Of a DNA stretch of 64,000 nt, positions 18,051-27,554 are shown in pieces. Origin of the DNA: a virus. How positions within the stretch are numbered: position 1 is the stretch's first letter; each line of letters begins with the position of its first letter. The stretch lies in the IMG/VR virus record IMGVR_UViG_3300050821_007139, positions 1-64,000 of that record. The stretch is one strand, 5' to 3'. The translations under genes were made by a program, and so were the position numbers. The notes below the pieces were generated by a model. The model saw nothing but the letters and a program-made list of their open reading frames with translations, ran no database searches and was not told the origin of the DNA.

Positions 18051-18557
18051 ATGAAATTAAAAATAATTCTATTTCTTGTCTTTATGATATCGCTTTCTGC
18101 TCATGCTCAAGTTCCAGTATTTGTTGCGCCGGAGTTTATACAACATTTTTTTCTTACCAATGGTTCTGTTTGTGCTGGGTGTCAATTGTTTGTTTATCAA
18201 GCTGGAACAACTACAAAAACTCCGACTTATATTGATAGTACAGGGACTACAACTAATACAAATCCGGTTATTATGAATTCTCGCGGGGAGCCACAAGCAG
18301 GAGCACCGAATGGATCTATTGGTATTTGGCTTGCTGCAGGGCTTTATAAAGTCGTACTTGCTCCAGCTAATGATTCTGATCCTCCTACTAATCCCATTTG
18401 GACAATTGATGGTGTCTCAAGTTCGCTTATTCAACCTACCGCGCCAGTAAGCTCGGTATCGCCTTGTGTTCCGGGTGAATTTGCTCAGGACACAAGTTTC
18501 TTTTATAGCTGTGTAGCTATAAATACTTGGAAACGTGTCGCGTTAAATTCGTTTTAA
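18051..18557 (+). CDS. Tail collar-like protein with Sec signal peptide
   Basis: 168 aa. Residues 1-19 form a Sec signal peptide (lysine-rich start, hydrophobic core, AHAQ cleavage site). The mature part contains a domain typical of phage tail spike head-binding regions: a FVYQAGTTTKTPTYIDSTGT segment, NPVIMNSRGEP and a WTIDGV end. Phage virion proteins normally stay in the cytoplasm, so the signal peptide is odd. The gene follows the ATP-grasp stop directly and opens the exported block. Confidence 0.72.
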   Translation: MKLKIILFLVFMISLSAHAQVPVFVAPEFIQHFFLTNGSVCAGCQLFVYQAGTTTKTPTYIDSTGTTTNTNPVIMNSRGEPQAGAPNGSIGIWLAAGLYKVVLAPANDSDPPTNPIWTIDGVSSSLIQPTAPVSSVSPCVPGEFAQDTSFFYSCVAINTWKRVALNSF

Positions 18558-18575
18558 TCATGGAGTGTAGTGGCT

Positions 18576-18827
18576 ATGAAAACAATATTCGGAGTTATAT
18601 TTACAGTTTCGCTAGGCTTCAGTCAGGTTGCTCTTTCTCAAGATGTTCCACAAACTCCTCCTAGTGATACAGAATATGATTCGCAACGTTTTACGTTGCT
18701 TAATGAACAGAATAAGTTCCTTACTATGACAATTCTTCGTGATCGGGCGCAAGCTAAAGAAACTGCAGCTTGGTGGGCCGAAGTTTGGAAAGCATTGCCT
18801 GATCCTAATAAAGTTGGAGTTAAATGA
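18576..18827 (+). CDS. Small secreted protein, unknown
   Basis: 83 aa from ATG 18576, chosen because GGAG at 18562-18565 is about 10 nt upstream; an in-frame GTG at 18570 is the alternative. The first 20 residues are a signal peptide (MKTIFGV start, SQVALSQ end). The mature protein is charged and helical, with an AWWAEVWKAL aromatic helix near the end. The stop overlaps the next start (ATGA). No family recognised. Confidence 0.65.
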   Translation: MKTIFGVIFTVSLGFSQVALSQDVPQTPPSDTEYDSQRFTLLNEQNKFLTMTILRDRAQAKETAAWWAEVWKALPDPNKVGVK

Positions 18828-19303
18828 AACTAATCTTTAAGACTCTTGTCTTAGCTTGTTTGGTAGCGTTAGTTTCAACTTCAGCTAACGCTACCTGTGA
18901 GCGCGTGGTTCAGAATGGAACTGTAATAAATGGTGCTCCGGTAGTTTTTATTACTGAATGCTTGATTGCTCGTGCTGGCGGCAGTGCTGGGAGTACAATT
19001 GCTAATGGCCTCCCTATGATTACCGACCTTGGTGTTATGGGGCCGTTTGGGATTATCGACGCTCCAATTACAGGGGCGTATCATAAAGGCGTATTTAGCT
19101 GGCAAGGTAATAATCTTGTTTTAGCTCTTAATGGTCTTGGCGGCGCTGGCGTTCCAGGGCTTTGTTTATCAATTAATGGCGGGCAATTAATATCGCTTGG
19201 CGGCTCAAGTTGTGGTGGCGGAGGCGGGGGCGGCGACGCATTATTAATTCAAACTGGAAGCAAATTATTAATTCAAACTGGCAGTGTATTATTGATTCAG
19301 TGA
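18824..19303 (+). CDS. Secreted Gly-rich protein with LLIQTGS repeats
   Basis: 159 aa. Residues 1-23 form a Sec signal peptide ending SANA. The mature part is beta-rich, then has a Gly run (CGGGGGGG) and a C-terminal repeat in which LLIQTGS occurs three times, the last truncated. Such Gly linker plus LL(I/Q) repeats occur in phage tail-associated proteins. The encoded repeat corresponds to direct DNA repeats at about 19240-19300. It starts in an ATGA overlap. Role unknown; tail or surface display is possible. Confidence 0.68.
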   Translation: MKLIFKTLVLACLVALVSTSANATCERVVQNGTVINGAPVVFITECLIARAGGSAGSTIANGLPMITDLGVMGPFGIIDAPITGAYHKGVFSWQGNNLVLALNGLGGAGVPGLCLSINGGQLISLGGSSCGGGGGGGDALLIQTGSKLLIQTGSVLLIQ

Positions 19304-19317
19304 GGAAATTTAATAGT

Positions 19318-22300
19318 ATGAAGAAATTAATCTCTTTCGTATTTGCTTCACTGGGTTTTATAAGTCCAGCGTTAGCTGATGGTACAATTAACACATTAAA
19401 TCCTGGTAATTCCCTGACTGGATCAGAGTTGATTCCAATGTTTCAGGGTAACAACCCTATGACGACAACAAACCCAGTAGCACTTGGAACTTATCTTAAT
19501 GGGACCTTTCTTGTAAAAGGAAGCAATTTCATTCCAGGGGGAATGACAATATTAAATTATAATGCGTCTAATTTGACACTTCCTCCGGCTGCTGGATCTG
19601 TTCTACAAGTAATCGGTACTGATGGTGTTTCCGCAAGAATTGAAGTAGATTCTTTTAATACACCAGCGAAGCATGATGTGGTATGTTACGGGGGAACTTT
19701 TGCTTCTAGGACTGGTGTATTAGGCGGAACCAATTGCGGTGGTTATGATGTCTTTGCTTACAATGGTACTTCTGCTATTGGTCCTTTGGCTGGCATAGGA
19801 TTTTTCACATCTGAAAATCAATCATCCGGCCACGGAGGCATGGAGACGGTTTTAACTACAACTCCAAATGGAACCACTACAAGGATTAATAGAGTTAAAA
19901 TTACTAACGATGGAGCAATATTGGTTCCAGATACAGTTACTGGAGGAAGTCAAGGCCCAGGGACCATTAATATGGCAGGGTGTTTTGTTAATGGTGCTCC
20001 TTGCGGTGGTGGGGGCGGTGGATCTCCAGGAGGAATTACTAATAGTTTTCAATTTAATAACTCTGGCGCCTTTGGCGGTTCATCAAATCTACTCAATGGG
20101 GCTGGCGAGGTAGTTGTTAATTATAATTCCTCAACTTTACCGGCGCCTCTTGGTGGAACAGTTTTACAGATTGCCTCGCCGAATTCTACCCTTACAAGGG
20201 CCGAGGTAGACGCATGGGGCGCCGGATTTGGACCTAATTGGACCACCAGATTTGCTCGGGGGACTGCTGCTGCACCGTCGGCGGTTCAAAGTGGAGATAA
20301 CATTGGCGGATTTAATTCTTTCGGATACGGCGCAAGTGGATACTCAGTTAGCAATCGCGGTGGTTTTCGTGTAGTCGCAATTGAAAATTGGAACGATAGC
20401 GCTCAAGGAACCGAAGTCGATATTGATACTATAAATCTAGGATCGCTGAATTTAATTCAAGCCGCTAGGTTTTCCAGTGCTAATGCTATCTTCAATCATA
20501 GCGGAGCAACACTGCCGACTCCGCTTCCTGGAACAGTTCACCAAATTGCTGGGCCTACTGGAAACAATGTCAGGGCTGAGCTAGATTCTTGGGGAGTAGG
20601 ATTTGGGCCTAACTGGACAACACGTTACGCTCGCGGAACTCCCGGTGCGCCATCGGCAGTGCAATTAGGGGATAATATCGGCGGATTTAATTCCTTTGGT
20701 TATGGTGCAACCGGGTATTCCTTCAGCAACCGTGGTGGTATGAGAGTCCTCGCTACTGAAAATTGGACCGATACTGCACAAGGCACCGAGACTGATATTG
20801 ATATTACAAATACAGGAACTCAAACGTTAGCACAAGCAGCCAGATTTTCTAGTAATGGGTCTGTGATAGGCACACCTACTGGTAGTTTTCAAGGCCCTGG
20901 AACACTTAATATGGCAGGGTGCTTTATTAACGGCGTTGCTTGCGCGACATCTGGCGGCGGTGGTATAACTTGGCCAGCAACAAATGATATTGTTATTTCT
21001 AATGGAACTAGTTCGCCTGCAGGACTTGCACCTGTTAATGGGTCCTTAGTTATTGGTGCTGGCGGAGTCTGGGGAACATTAGGAATTGGGTTGAATACTT
21101 ATGTTCTTACATCGAATGGTACTACTGCATCTTGGCAGCCTGCAAGTGGCGGCGGCAGTGGTACAGTTTCAAGCTGCTCGACTATCTATGCGCTAGGTTA
21201 TTACGCCTCGACTGGCACCACAATTTCATGCCTTCCGAGTTCTGGAACGCCAACAACTATATTGCATGGTAATACGGCAGGCCCAGCAACATACGGCCCG
21301 GTCAATCTTAGCACTGATGTATCCAGTCTATTGCCAGACGCGAATCTTAATCCAGCAGGGTTCGGGCCGGCTGGGAGTTATACCAGCGCGAATATTACGG
21401 TGAGCGCAACAGGGCGCATAACGGCGGCTGCCAATGGTGGCGTCGCAGGCAATTTCTTTACCACCAACGCGGCGACGACGGGCGGCCCAACTGTCTATGC
21501 CTTAGCACTGACAGGGTATGCAACCAATGCTGGGAATTATATCTGCACTGCATCATTTACCCCAACGAATGGCGCAAATCCCACGCTTAATCCAAATACG
21601 ACCGGGCCGAAACCAATTCAGCTTCTAACTTCGACAGGGCTTGTCTCATTAGCTGGCGGCGAGATCCCAAACGCTAAACCTGCGTGTTTTATTTATGATG
21701 GTACGAATTATATCTACCAATCTATACAGGTAGCTGCACCGCCATTATTTGCTACTGATACGGTAACTCTACCAAAGTGGGTTGGATGCCAGTCGTATGT
21801 TATCACGACTGCAGCGCAGACGATTACGCTTCCAACTTCAACCGGGCTCCCGACAGGTGGCTGTGTCAATATCACGACGATTGGTGTAACGGCGCAACTT
21901 GCACCAACCGGCGCTTCAGGTGACGCGATTGATAACGGTCAAGTTGGCGGCGGCGCTGCAAATGCGGCAATCACGCTACCGGCTGATTTTTCAGGGCAAG
22001 TGACTTATAGCGGAACCCCAGGCGTAACGGCGTTTTCAATTCCTCTTGGGCCGGTACAATACGCACCGTTATCTTGGGGAGTTGGAGCAGATCTATCGCT
22101 TAACACGGGTGGAATTGATTTCGTAAGATTTGCGACGCCACGTGTGGTTTACGGTGTCAAGTGTAAGAATAATACGCTAGCTGGCACTGCACAAACTATG
22201 ACGTTTAAGTATCAGACTGATGCAGGCGGAACGATGGCTACGGGAACTACTATCTCTTCTGCGCCATTTGATATGAATGCAAATCTTGGATTGGAACAAA

Positions 22301-22413
22301 CGATTACCTTGACATCAAGCCCACTTCCCGTACCTGCCGCTTACTCTGTTGGAAGTACTATTAGCGGTAGTTCTACAGCAGGTTCCGGCCGCTGTCAGTA
22401 CACATATAGATAA
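19318..22413 (+). CDS. Large tail-fibre-like protein with signal peptide
   Basis: 1031 aa from ATG 19318, with GAGGAAA at 19302-19308. Upstream in-frame codons to 19210 are ignored because they overlap the previous gene and bury the signal peptide (KKLISFVFASLGF, cleavage after SPALA). The mature chain is Gly/Thr/Ser-rich. Three related modules of about 110-130 residues lie near residues 85-215, 270-380 and 390-510; the second and third share GFGPNWTT, DNIGGFNSFGYGA and ENWxDxAQGTE. Each array ends at GPGT(I/L)NMAGCF. The C-terminal third resembles generic tail-fibre sequence. Codon composition turns more GC-rich from about 21.2 kb. Confidence 0.78.
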   Translation: MKKLISFVFASLGFISPALADGTINTLNPGNSLTGSELIPMFQGNNPMTTTNPVALGTYLNGTFLVKGSNFIPGGMTILNYNASNLTLPPAAGSVLQVIGTDGVSARIEVDSFNTPAKHDVVCYGGTFASRTGVLGGTNCGGYDVFAYNGTSAIGPLAGIGFFTSENQSSGHGGMETVLTTTPNGTTTRINRVKITNDGAILVPDTVTGGSQGPGTINMAGCFVNGAPCGGGGGGSPGGITNSFQFNNSGAFGGSSNLLNGAGEVVVNYNSSTLPAPLGGTVLQIASPNSTLTRAEVDAWGAGFGPNWTTRFARGTAAAPSAVQSGDNIGGFNSFGYGASGYSVSNRGGFRVVAIENWNDSAQGTEVDIDTINLGSLNLIQAARFSSANAIFNHSGATLPTPLPGTVHQIAGPTGNNVRAELDSWGVGFGPNWTTRYARGTPGAPSAVQLGDNIGGFNSFGYGATGYSFSNRGGMRVLATENWTDTAQGTETDIDITNTGTQTLAQAARFSSNGSVIGTPTGSFQGPGTLNMAGCFINGVACATSGGGGITWPATNDIVISNGTSSPAGLAPVNGSLVIGAGGVWGTLGIGLNTYVLTSNGTTASWQPASGGGSGTVSSCSTIYALGYYASTGTTISCLPSSGTPTTILHGNTAGPATYGPVNLSTDVSSLLPDANLNPAGFGPAGSYTSANITVSATGRITAAANGGVAGNFFTTNAATTGGPTVYALALTGYATNAGNYICTASFTPTNGANPTLNPNTTGPKPIQLLTSTGLVSLAGGEIPNAKPACFIYDGTNYIYQSIQVAAPPLFATDTVTLPKWVGCQSYVITTAAQTITLPTSTGLPTGGCVNITTIGVTAQLAPTGASGDAIDNGQVGGGAANAAITLPADFSGQVTYSGTPGVTAFSIPLGPVQYAPLSWGVGADLSLNTGGIDFVRFATPRVVYGVKCKNNTLAGTAQTMTFKYQTDAGGTMATGTTISSAPFDMNANLGLEQTITLTSSPLPVPAAYSVGSTISGSSTAGSGRCQYTYR
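20125..20870 (+). repeat. Tandem coding repeat inside the fibre-like gene
   Basis: Two copies of one module lie head to tail (about 20128-20480 and 20500-20850). Shared DNA stretches include GGACC(T/C)AA(T/C)TGGAC and the codons for DNIGGFNSFGYGA. They are still clearly alike but have diverged at third positions, so the duplication is not recent. A more distant relative precedes them (19580-19900). Confidence 0.75.
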
Positions 22414-22428
22414 GAGCCGTTTAAAAGC

Positions 22429-23022
22429 GTGATTACACGACGTAGGCTTATCGCAAGTGCGCTCGCCGCTCCGGCTATTATTCGTCCGGCTTCAGCTAAC
22501 TTATTGATGATGCCTGCTGCGGGTGGTGGTAGCTCCACAAATTTTATCACAGGTGAAACGTTAGGCGTGTTGAATAATAATGTCACCGATCTTCTCGGCT
22601 TTATTATGACGACAGGAGCAACGCCCATTACGATTACGGATCTTGGTCGCTGGAAAATATCTGGTAATAGTCTAACGCATACGATTTATATAATTGACAT
22701 CGGCTCTGCTGGAATGACTAACCCCGGCACATCTCTAGGCTCTGCAGTTGTTAATTTATCTGGCGGGACAATAGGTGCGTTTAATTATACAACATTGGGC
22801 TCGCCTGTAACGCTAGCAGGTAGTCATCAATATCTTGTTGTTTCATCAGAGACCGCTAGCGGAGATCAATGGTATGATCAGACGACAGTCGTCACAACAA
22901 CTACTGTCGCGTCTATTACGCAGTCTGCGATAATATCAGGTTCTAGTCCTACAGGAACATGGACAACAACCAGTATTGCTAATACTGATTATGGTCCATG
23001 TGATTTTAAATATCATCTGTGA
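22429..23022 (+). CDS. Small exported protein with twin-arginine signal
   Basis: 197 aa, GTG start. The N-terminus MITRRRLIASALAAP is a twin-arginine signal (T-R-R-x-L-I), with a moderately hydrophobic core and cleavage near RPASA. The mature domain (about residues 45-195) has GRWKISGNSLTHTIYIID and SHQYLVVSSETASGDQWYDQ, and it is clearly related to a domain near residues 245-390 of the next protein. DUF4082-like beta-sandwich domains have a similar pattern. No strong ribosome binding site is seen before the GTG. It is a probable substrate of a Tat pathway. Confidence 0.72.
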   Translation: MITRRRLIASALAAPAIIRPASANLLMMPAAGGGSSTNFITGETLGVLNNNVTDLLGFIMTTGATPITITDLGRWKISGNSLTHTIYIIDIGSAGMTNPGTSLGSAVVNLSGGTIGAFNYTTLGSPVTLAGSHQYLVVSSETASGDQWYDQTTVVTTTTVASITQSAIISGSSPTGTWTTTSIANTDYGPCDFKYHL

Positions 23023-23030
23023 GCTTTTAG

Positions 23031-26000
23031 ATGCGCCGCCGTGATCTATTAAAGATTAGTCCGGGGTTGCTGGTCCCGAAGATCGCTTTGGCGCGGCCTA
23101 AACATGGCGGCGGCGGTGCGGGGGCTCCTCCACCAACGCAGACTATTACAGCCGTTACGTTATCGAGTAATACCGTTGTGGGTGGCGCCGGATCAGCCAA
23201 TACGGTAATTGGGACCGCAACCGTTGTGCTCTCACCATCGAGCCCAAGTGCAAGTGGTATTGTTTGGAGCCTAGCGGGAACTGATGCAAGCCATTTTGTA
23301 ATCAATTCATCGACGGGCGTTTATAGCGTAAGTGGCTCTGATATTACGCCAGGGGTTTATAATGATGTGGAATTTGTGCCGACAAATGTGGCTTACACAG
23401 GATCAGGAACACATTTTACAAAAACTATAACAGCAACTGCTGTTGCGACGCCAGTAGCTATAACATTCAATCCAGCATCGCCAGCTACGGTTTATGACAC
23501 AGCGTTGTCCGGCGCGACAGTGAATATGCCTACTGTCACGATGTCAGATTCATCCACATTCACCGGAACGTGGGGGATACCGACAAATCCGGGCGGATTG
23601 CTGGTATTTTCTGGAAGTAATCTTAACCTAACACGAAATCTATCGCCCGCTGATATTGGCACGCCGCTTTTTACTATTAGTGCCCTAGAACACTCGACCA
23701 CGATTACAAATAATCTGACACTGAACATCACGGCGCCACCTGCAGGTGTTAATTTTATTACGTCGGTCACTGCCAGCACGAGTATGAACACGTATGGGTT
23801 CCCACTCGGGTTTGCGTTCACAGTTGGCAGCTCACCCATTACCGTCTCTGCTCTTGGTCGCTATAAGGTCAATTCGGGCGATAACCAAACACATTCATTA
23901 TATCTGCTAGATCCTACAATTGTAGATCCAGGTGGGAAATATCGCGTTGTGGCCGGCGGTTCAGCATCGGTCAATATCGGCAGTGCAACAGTCAATACGT
24001 TCACATATGGCAGCGTAGTGAGTCCAACTACGCTCCTCACGGGACATCAATATATTCTGATCAGTACTGAAACTAATGGCGGCGATCATTGGTTCGATCA
24101 AGGATGCGCTGTTACATCAACGGCTGATGCAGTGGTAAATTATCCCGTCTTCGTAAACGGCCCTGCGTTTAATCAGAACGTAACGCCGAATGGTGGCGGG
24201 AATCATGCCTACGTGCCGCTTGATTTTATCTATTCGGTTGGCGCCACGGCGGTTGCTACAATACAGGGTGGCCCTGGCTCGGTGGCCGGGCCAATAGTTA
24301 ACAATGCGCAGGCGCTATTCTATCCGACATTAACCTCCGGCGGGATCGGCACTGTAATCAGCGGATCAGCCGTTATTATGAACGCGACTTGGGTCAATGG
24401 AGGGCCTGAGCTGTCTTTCCCCGGCGTATCCGTCACTGGACAGTGGATGCGAGATAACGAGATCCCGATAAGTCCCGCCATTACATCGACTGGGGCGATA
24501 ATCTCTGGTGGACATTTCAACGGACAACCAGGTTGGTTTACTTATACTTTAGATACAACTACGATTCCAGATGGGGCTCATACGGTTTACTGTCGGATTA
24601 TTGATAGCGGGACCAGTCCTGCTCTTTCGTGCTATCAATGGGGATCGTGGGGGAAACCCTTTATTGTATCGAATGGGAGCCTTAATATTGGCAATCAGAC
24701 CATTTGGACATCGCAGTATTCAATAGGGCCGCGCTCACAGGTGCCAAAGCCTGATAGTGTCGCTTATAATAGCATTCCCAATCCAGTGAATGCTACGTAT
24801 CCATATCCCTATGCGGTTTCGGCGACAGCTACGGCTCGGGGCGGCGATCTGACGCGGTTTAGAGATGTAACGACAATTTGCGCCGAGGCCATTAATGCCC
24901 CAAGAGGCGGGGAATATCTTGGGCCGCCACAGTTTTGCACGACGCTACCAAGTAGCGGCAGCGGCGGAGTGTTTGTTGGGCATCAAGATCCGCTAGTTGA
25001 CGCTGGAAGTAATGCGGGCGCGTATCCCTATGTAATTCGGCAGAATTATCCAGATGGCACGAGACTAAATAATCAAACGGCGAATATTAGTACTTTCGTT
25101 GAGGCGCCAACGTGGTTGACTGGTGCTGGCGCGTGGCTCGGGTGCAGTGTTGAGGGTCGATTTTTCATCACCGACCAGTTTGGTAATACGACTACTCTAG
25201 CGGGATATACGCGCGATCGCACAGTATTAACGGTAGATCCAACTAATAGCACCGATAGTGAGTCCGATCTTACGCGGGTTTTAATTGGCACGTTTCCAAC
25301 GGACGTTGATCTTGGCGGCGCGACTGATCTGGTTGTTGATCCGCGAAATGATCATATTGTTTATGTGCTATGTCAGAATGCTGCCAATTGGCTTGCTAAG
25401 ATCACGCTGACGGGGACTAGTCTGGCGGGCGGTGTGACAGCGGCAGTAACTGTTTATGCTGGCTTGCCGGGAGCGCCCGATGCATATGTCGAGGCGCCCG
25501 GAACAGGCGCGACGAACGCACGGTTTTCTCAACCCATTAGCTTAGTAATCGTTGGCACAGTAAGCAATACGGCGGCGCCTAACGGCGATCCGGTCGGTAC
25601 GATCTACATTGCGGATCAGGGCAGCGCTGATCCGGCGCTCCCAAATAATAGTGCCATCCGCCGAATATCAGCTAACGGTTTAACTGTTGATACGCTATAT
25701 GGCGGTACTGTAGGCCCAACGCTGCCAACTGGAGCGCAAGTCAACGATTATACGGTAATCACCATTACGTCGATGAGTTGGAGCGCGACGGGCGGCGGGA
25801 CGGGGACTATCGTATCAGCTACGCCGATAACCTATGTTTCCGCGATTGGGTGTTCCGTAGCTTTTCTAGGTGTGGTGAATTCAGGATCGGCTCCCGTAAA
25901 CTCTAGCGATGGCGGACCAGCGGGATCGCCAAAGTTTTATGTAAATGGGTTTACTAATAATACCCATTTTACTATTGCTATGCCGGGGACTTCTGGTGTT

Positions 26001-27314
26001 GACTTCAATCCGGGGCTCTTTGGCGGGACCATTCAAATCTTTAGCTATGCTTCTGATAAGTACAGTCCGCCCGGCACCGTATCGCTAACCGGGCCAGCCG
26101 GCTGGACTGCTTTCCCCGGTTTTATTCGATGGAGTTCAGCACAGCATTTAGTTTTGTCAGAGTTTTGGACAGATAATGTACGGGACATCAATCTGGCGGC
26201 GAATACAATCAGGCGTATAGGAACGTTTGATAATCGCATTCAGGCGTTAGATCCGGCGCCGGGTAGCTGGCTGGGGATGGACTGTGATTATGCTGGAGTG
26301 CTTGGCCCAGTTGATGATATTATCTTAGCTAAGTTCCAATCCAACGCGAGCGCCGCTCATTACGTCTGGCGCGTAGGGTTTGATAGTACTGGTTTCAATG
26401 GCGGAAGTGCCTATACTCAAGGGAGCTTCAGTGACTTTGGCTCCTTTCCAACTATTGGCCAATCATCGACACTTTTAGCGGGAGCGGGACATTACCCCTG
26501 GGCATGGTCATTCTCGCGCACACAAGGCCGCGCAATCTCGACCGGTACAGCAAATGCGGCGCCCGCATTTCACCGCATTATGGAACCTGGCGATGTAGTA
26601 GTTAATATCGGCACCAGTCAGAACATTGATTTCGCGAAATGGACGAATGGTAATAATATATGGAATCAGGGCACCGTAACGGCGTTTCCCTGGACTGCGC
26701 GACCGGCGTTTAGCGCACTTTGGGGTTTTTGGGGTGACGGGCAAATCCTGGGACACACTTGGGATGACTTAATGCACAACACGGCATTAGGAAGCTTTGC
26801 GTCAAGCTCCCCAGGCGACGCAGGCGATATTGCACTTGCGAATTATATCCGCGCCGGCATGGGCGGATCAGTTCCGCGCCCTGAGATCACCGGCAATGAT
26901 ATGCGGGATCTGATTTATTTTATTAGGCGAAATACTCTGCTTGGTAGTGGATTAGTTGGTGGGCCGGCTTTGGTTGTTCCGGGTGCGGATGATGCTAACG
27001 TTACGCCGCCGTTGATCCTGACGTTAAGCGCGGTGCATAATGCGCCCGTAGGCGGGTTTGAATCCCTCACCGTAACGTGGACAACTGATACCTCTTGTAT
27101 CGGATGCGCAATGGCAGGAACAAGCTCGCAGCTTGGTCAGCCGTGGCCGACAAATATTCCCTCAGAGATTGAAAGTAGCTACGGCACGAGCCATAGTGTT
27201 ACCATTGCGGCGCCTAATGGTATCAAGCTGGGCGCGTCGCCGATATATTACCGCGTGATTGCTAAGGACATGGCAGGAAATTGTGTCTATTCAAACACCC
27301 TATCGGTGGCATGA
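23031..27314 (+). CDS. Giant exported protein with Tat signal and NHL-like propeller
   Basis: 1427 aa. It begins with a twin-arginine signal (RRRDLLKISPGLL, then KIALA), followed by a PKHGGGG linker. Likely modules: Ig/cadherin-like segments (about 45-235); a domain like that of the preceding gene (about 245-390); Ig-like segments (about 395-560); an NHL/propeller-like region around 760-1120 (DLVVDPRNDHIVYV; ARFSQPISLVI; GTIYIADQGS; AIRRIS); and a fibronectin-like C-terminus (YYRVIAKDMAGN). No catalytic motif is visible. It may be a very large surface adhesin or spike. Tat export would imply folding before transport. Confidence 0.75.
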   Translation: MRRRDLLKISPGLLVPKIALARPKHGGGGAGAPPPTQTITAVTLSSNTVVGGAGSANTVIGTATVVLSPSSPSASGIVWSLAGTDASHFVINSSTGVYSVSGSDITPGVYNDVEFVPTNVAYTGSGTHFTKTITATAVATPVAITFNPASPATVYDTALSGATVNMPTVTMSDSSTFTGTWGIPTNPGGLLVFSGSNLNLTRNLSPADIGTPLFTISALEHSTTITNNLTLNITAPPAGVNFITSVTASTSMNTYGFPLGFAFTVGSSPITVSALGRYKVNSGDNQTHSLYLLDPTIVDPGGKYRVVAGGSASVNIGSATVNTFTYGSVVSPTTLLTGHQYILISTETNGGDHWFDQGCAVTSTADAVVNYPVFVNGPAFNQNVTPNGGGNHAYVPLDFIYSVGATAVATIQGGPGSVAGPIVNNAQALFYPTLTSGGIGTVISGSAVIMNATWVNGGPELSFPGVSVTGQWMRDNEIPISPAITSTGAIISGGHFNGQPGWFTYTLDTTTIPDGAHTVYCRIIDSGTSPALSCYQWGSWGKPFIVSNGSLNIGNQTIWTSQYSIGPRSQVPKPDSVAYNSIPNPVNATYPYPYAVSATATARGGDLTRFRDVTTICAEAINAPRGGEYLGPPQFCTTLPSSGSGGVFVGHQDPLVDAGSNAGAYPYVIRQNYPDGTRLNNQTANISTFVEAPTWLTGAGAWLGCSVEGRFFITDQFGNTTTLAGYTRDRTVLTVDPTNSTDSESDLTRVLIGTFPTDVDLGGATDLVVDPRNDHIVYVLCQNAANWLAKITLTGTSLAGGVTAAVTVYAGLPGAPDAYVEAPGTGATNARFSQPISLVIVGTVSNTAAPNGDPVGTIYIADQGSADPALPNNSAIRRISANGLTVDTLYGGTVGPTLPTGAQVNDYTVITITSMSWSATGGGTGTIVSATPITYVSAIGCSVAFLGVVNSGSAPVNSSDGGPAGSPKFYVNGFTNNTHFTIAMPGTSGVDFNPGLFGGTIQIFSYASDKYSPPGTVSLTGPAGWTAFPGFIRWSSAQHLVLSEFWTDNVRDINLAANTIRRIGTFDNRIQALDPAPGSWLGMDCDYAGVLGPVDDIILAKFQSNASAAHYVWRVGFDSTGFNGGSAYTQGSFSDFGSFPTIGQSSTLLAGAGHYPWAWSFSRTQGRAISTGTANAAPAFHRIMEPGDVVVNIGTSQNIDFAKWTNGNNIWNQGTVTAFPWTARPAFSALWGFWGDGQILGHTWDDLMHNTALGSFASSSPGDAGDIALANYIRAGMGGSVPRPEITGNDMRDLIYFIRRNTLLGSGLVGGPALVVPGADDANVTPPLILTLSAVHNAPVGGFESLTVTWTTDTSCIGCAMAGTSSQLGQPWPTNIPSEIESSYGTSHSVTIAAPNGIKLGASPIYYRVIAKDMAGNCVYSNTLSVA

Positions 27315-27331
27315 AGAGAGGTCAGTGAACA

Positions 27332-27532
27332 ATGCGCAGGATGAGTACCGGAGAAGCTAGAAGACGATTTGCCGAGATCATCAGGGAATCAGCACATACA
27401 GTTATAACAAGACATGGGAAAGATATTGCGGCCGTGGTTCCTATAAAAGATGTCCGGCAATTACCCCCAGGTGCGATTCAAGTTCTACAAAACCATGAGA
27501 TACTGATCTACTCTGGAAAAGATGGGTATTAA
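27332..27532 (+). CDS. Orphan Phd/YefM-type antitoxin
   Basis: 66 aa. The pattern MSTGEARRRFAEIIRES, then VITRHGKDIAAVVPI, matches the N-terminal DNA-binding fold of Phd/YefM antitoxins. Two starts are possible, ATG 27332 and ATG 27341; GAGG lies about 11 nt before the first. The usual C-terminal toxin-binding tail is short, and no toxin gene (Doc, YoeB or PIN) adjoins it. It could serve as an antidote against a host toxin or as a repressor. It lies between exported-protein genes. Confidence 0.72.
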   Translation: MRRMSTGEARRRFAEIIRESAHTVITRHGKDIAAVVPIKDVRQLPPGAIQVLQNHEILIYSGKDGY

Positions 27533-27554
27533 TGAGCGAAAGTAAGCTATAGAT

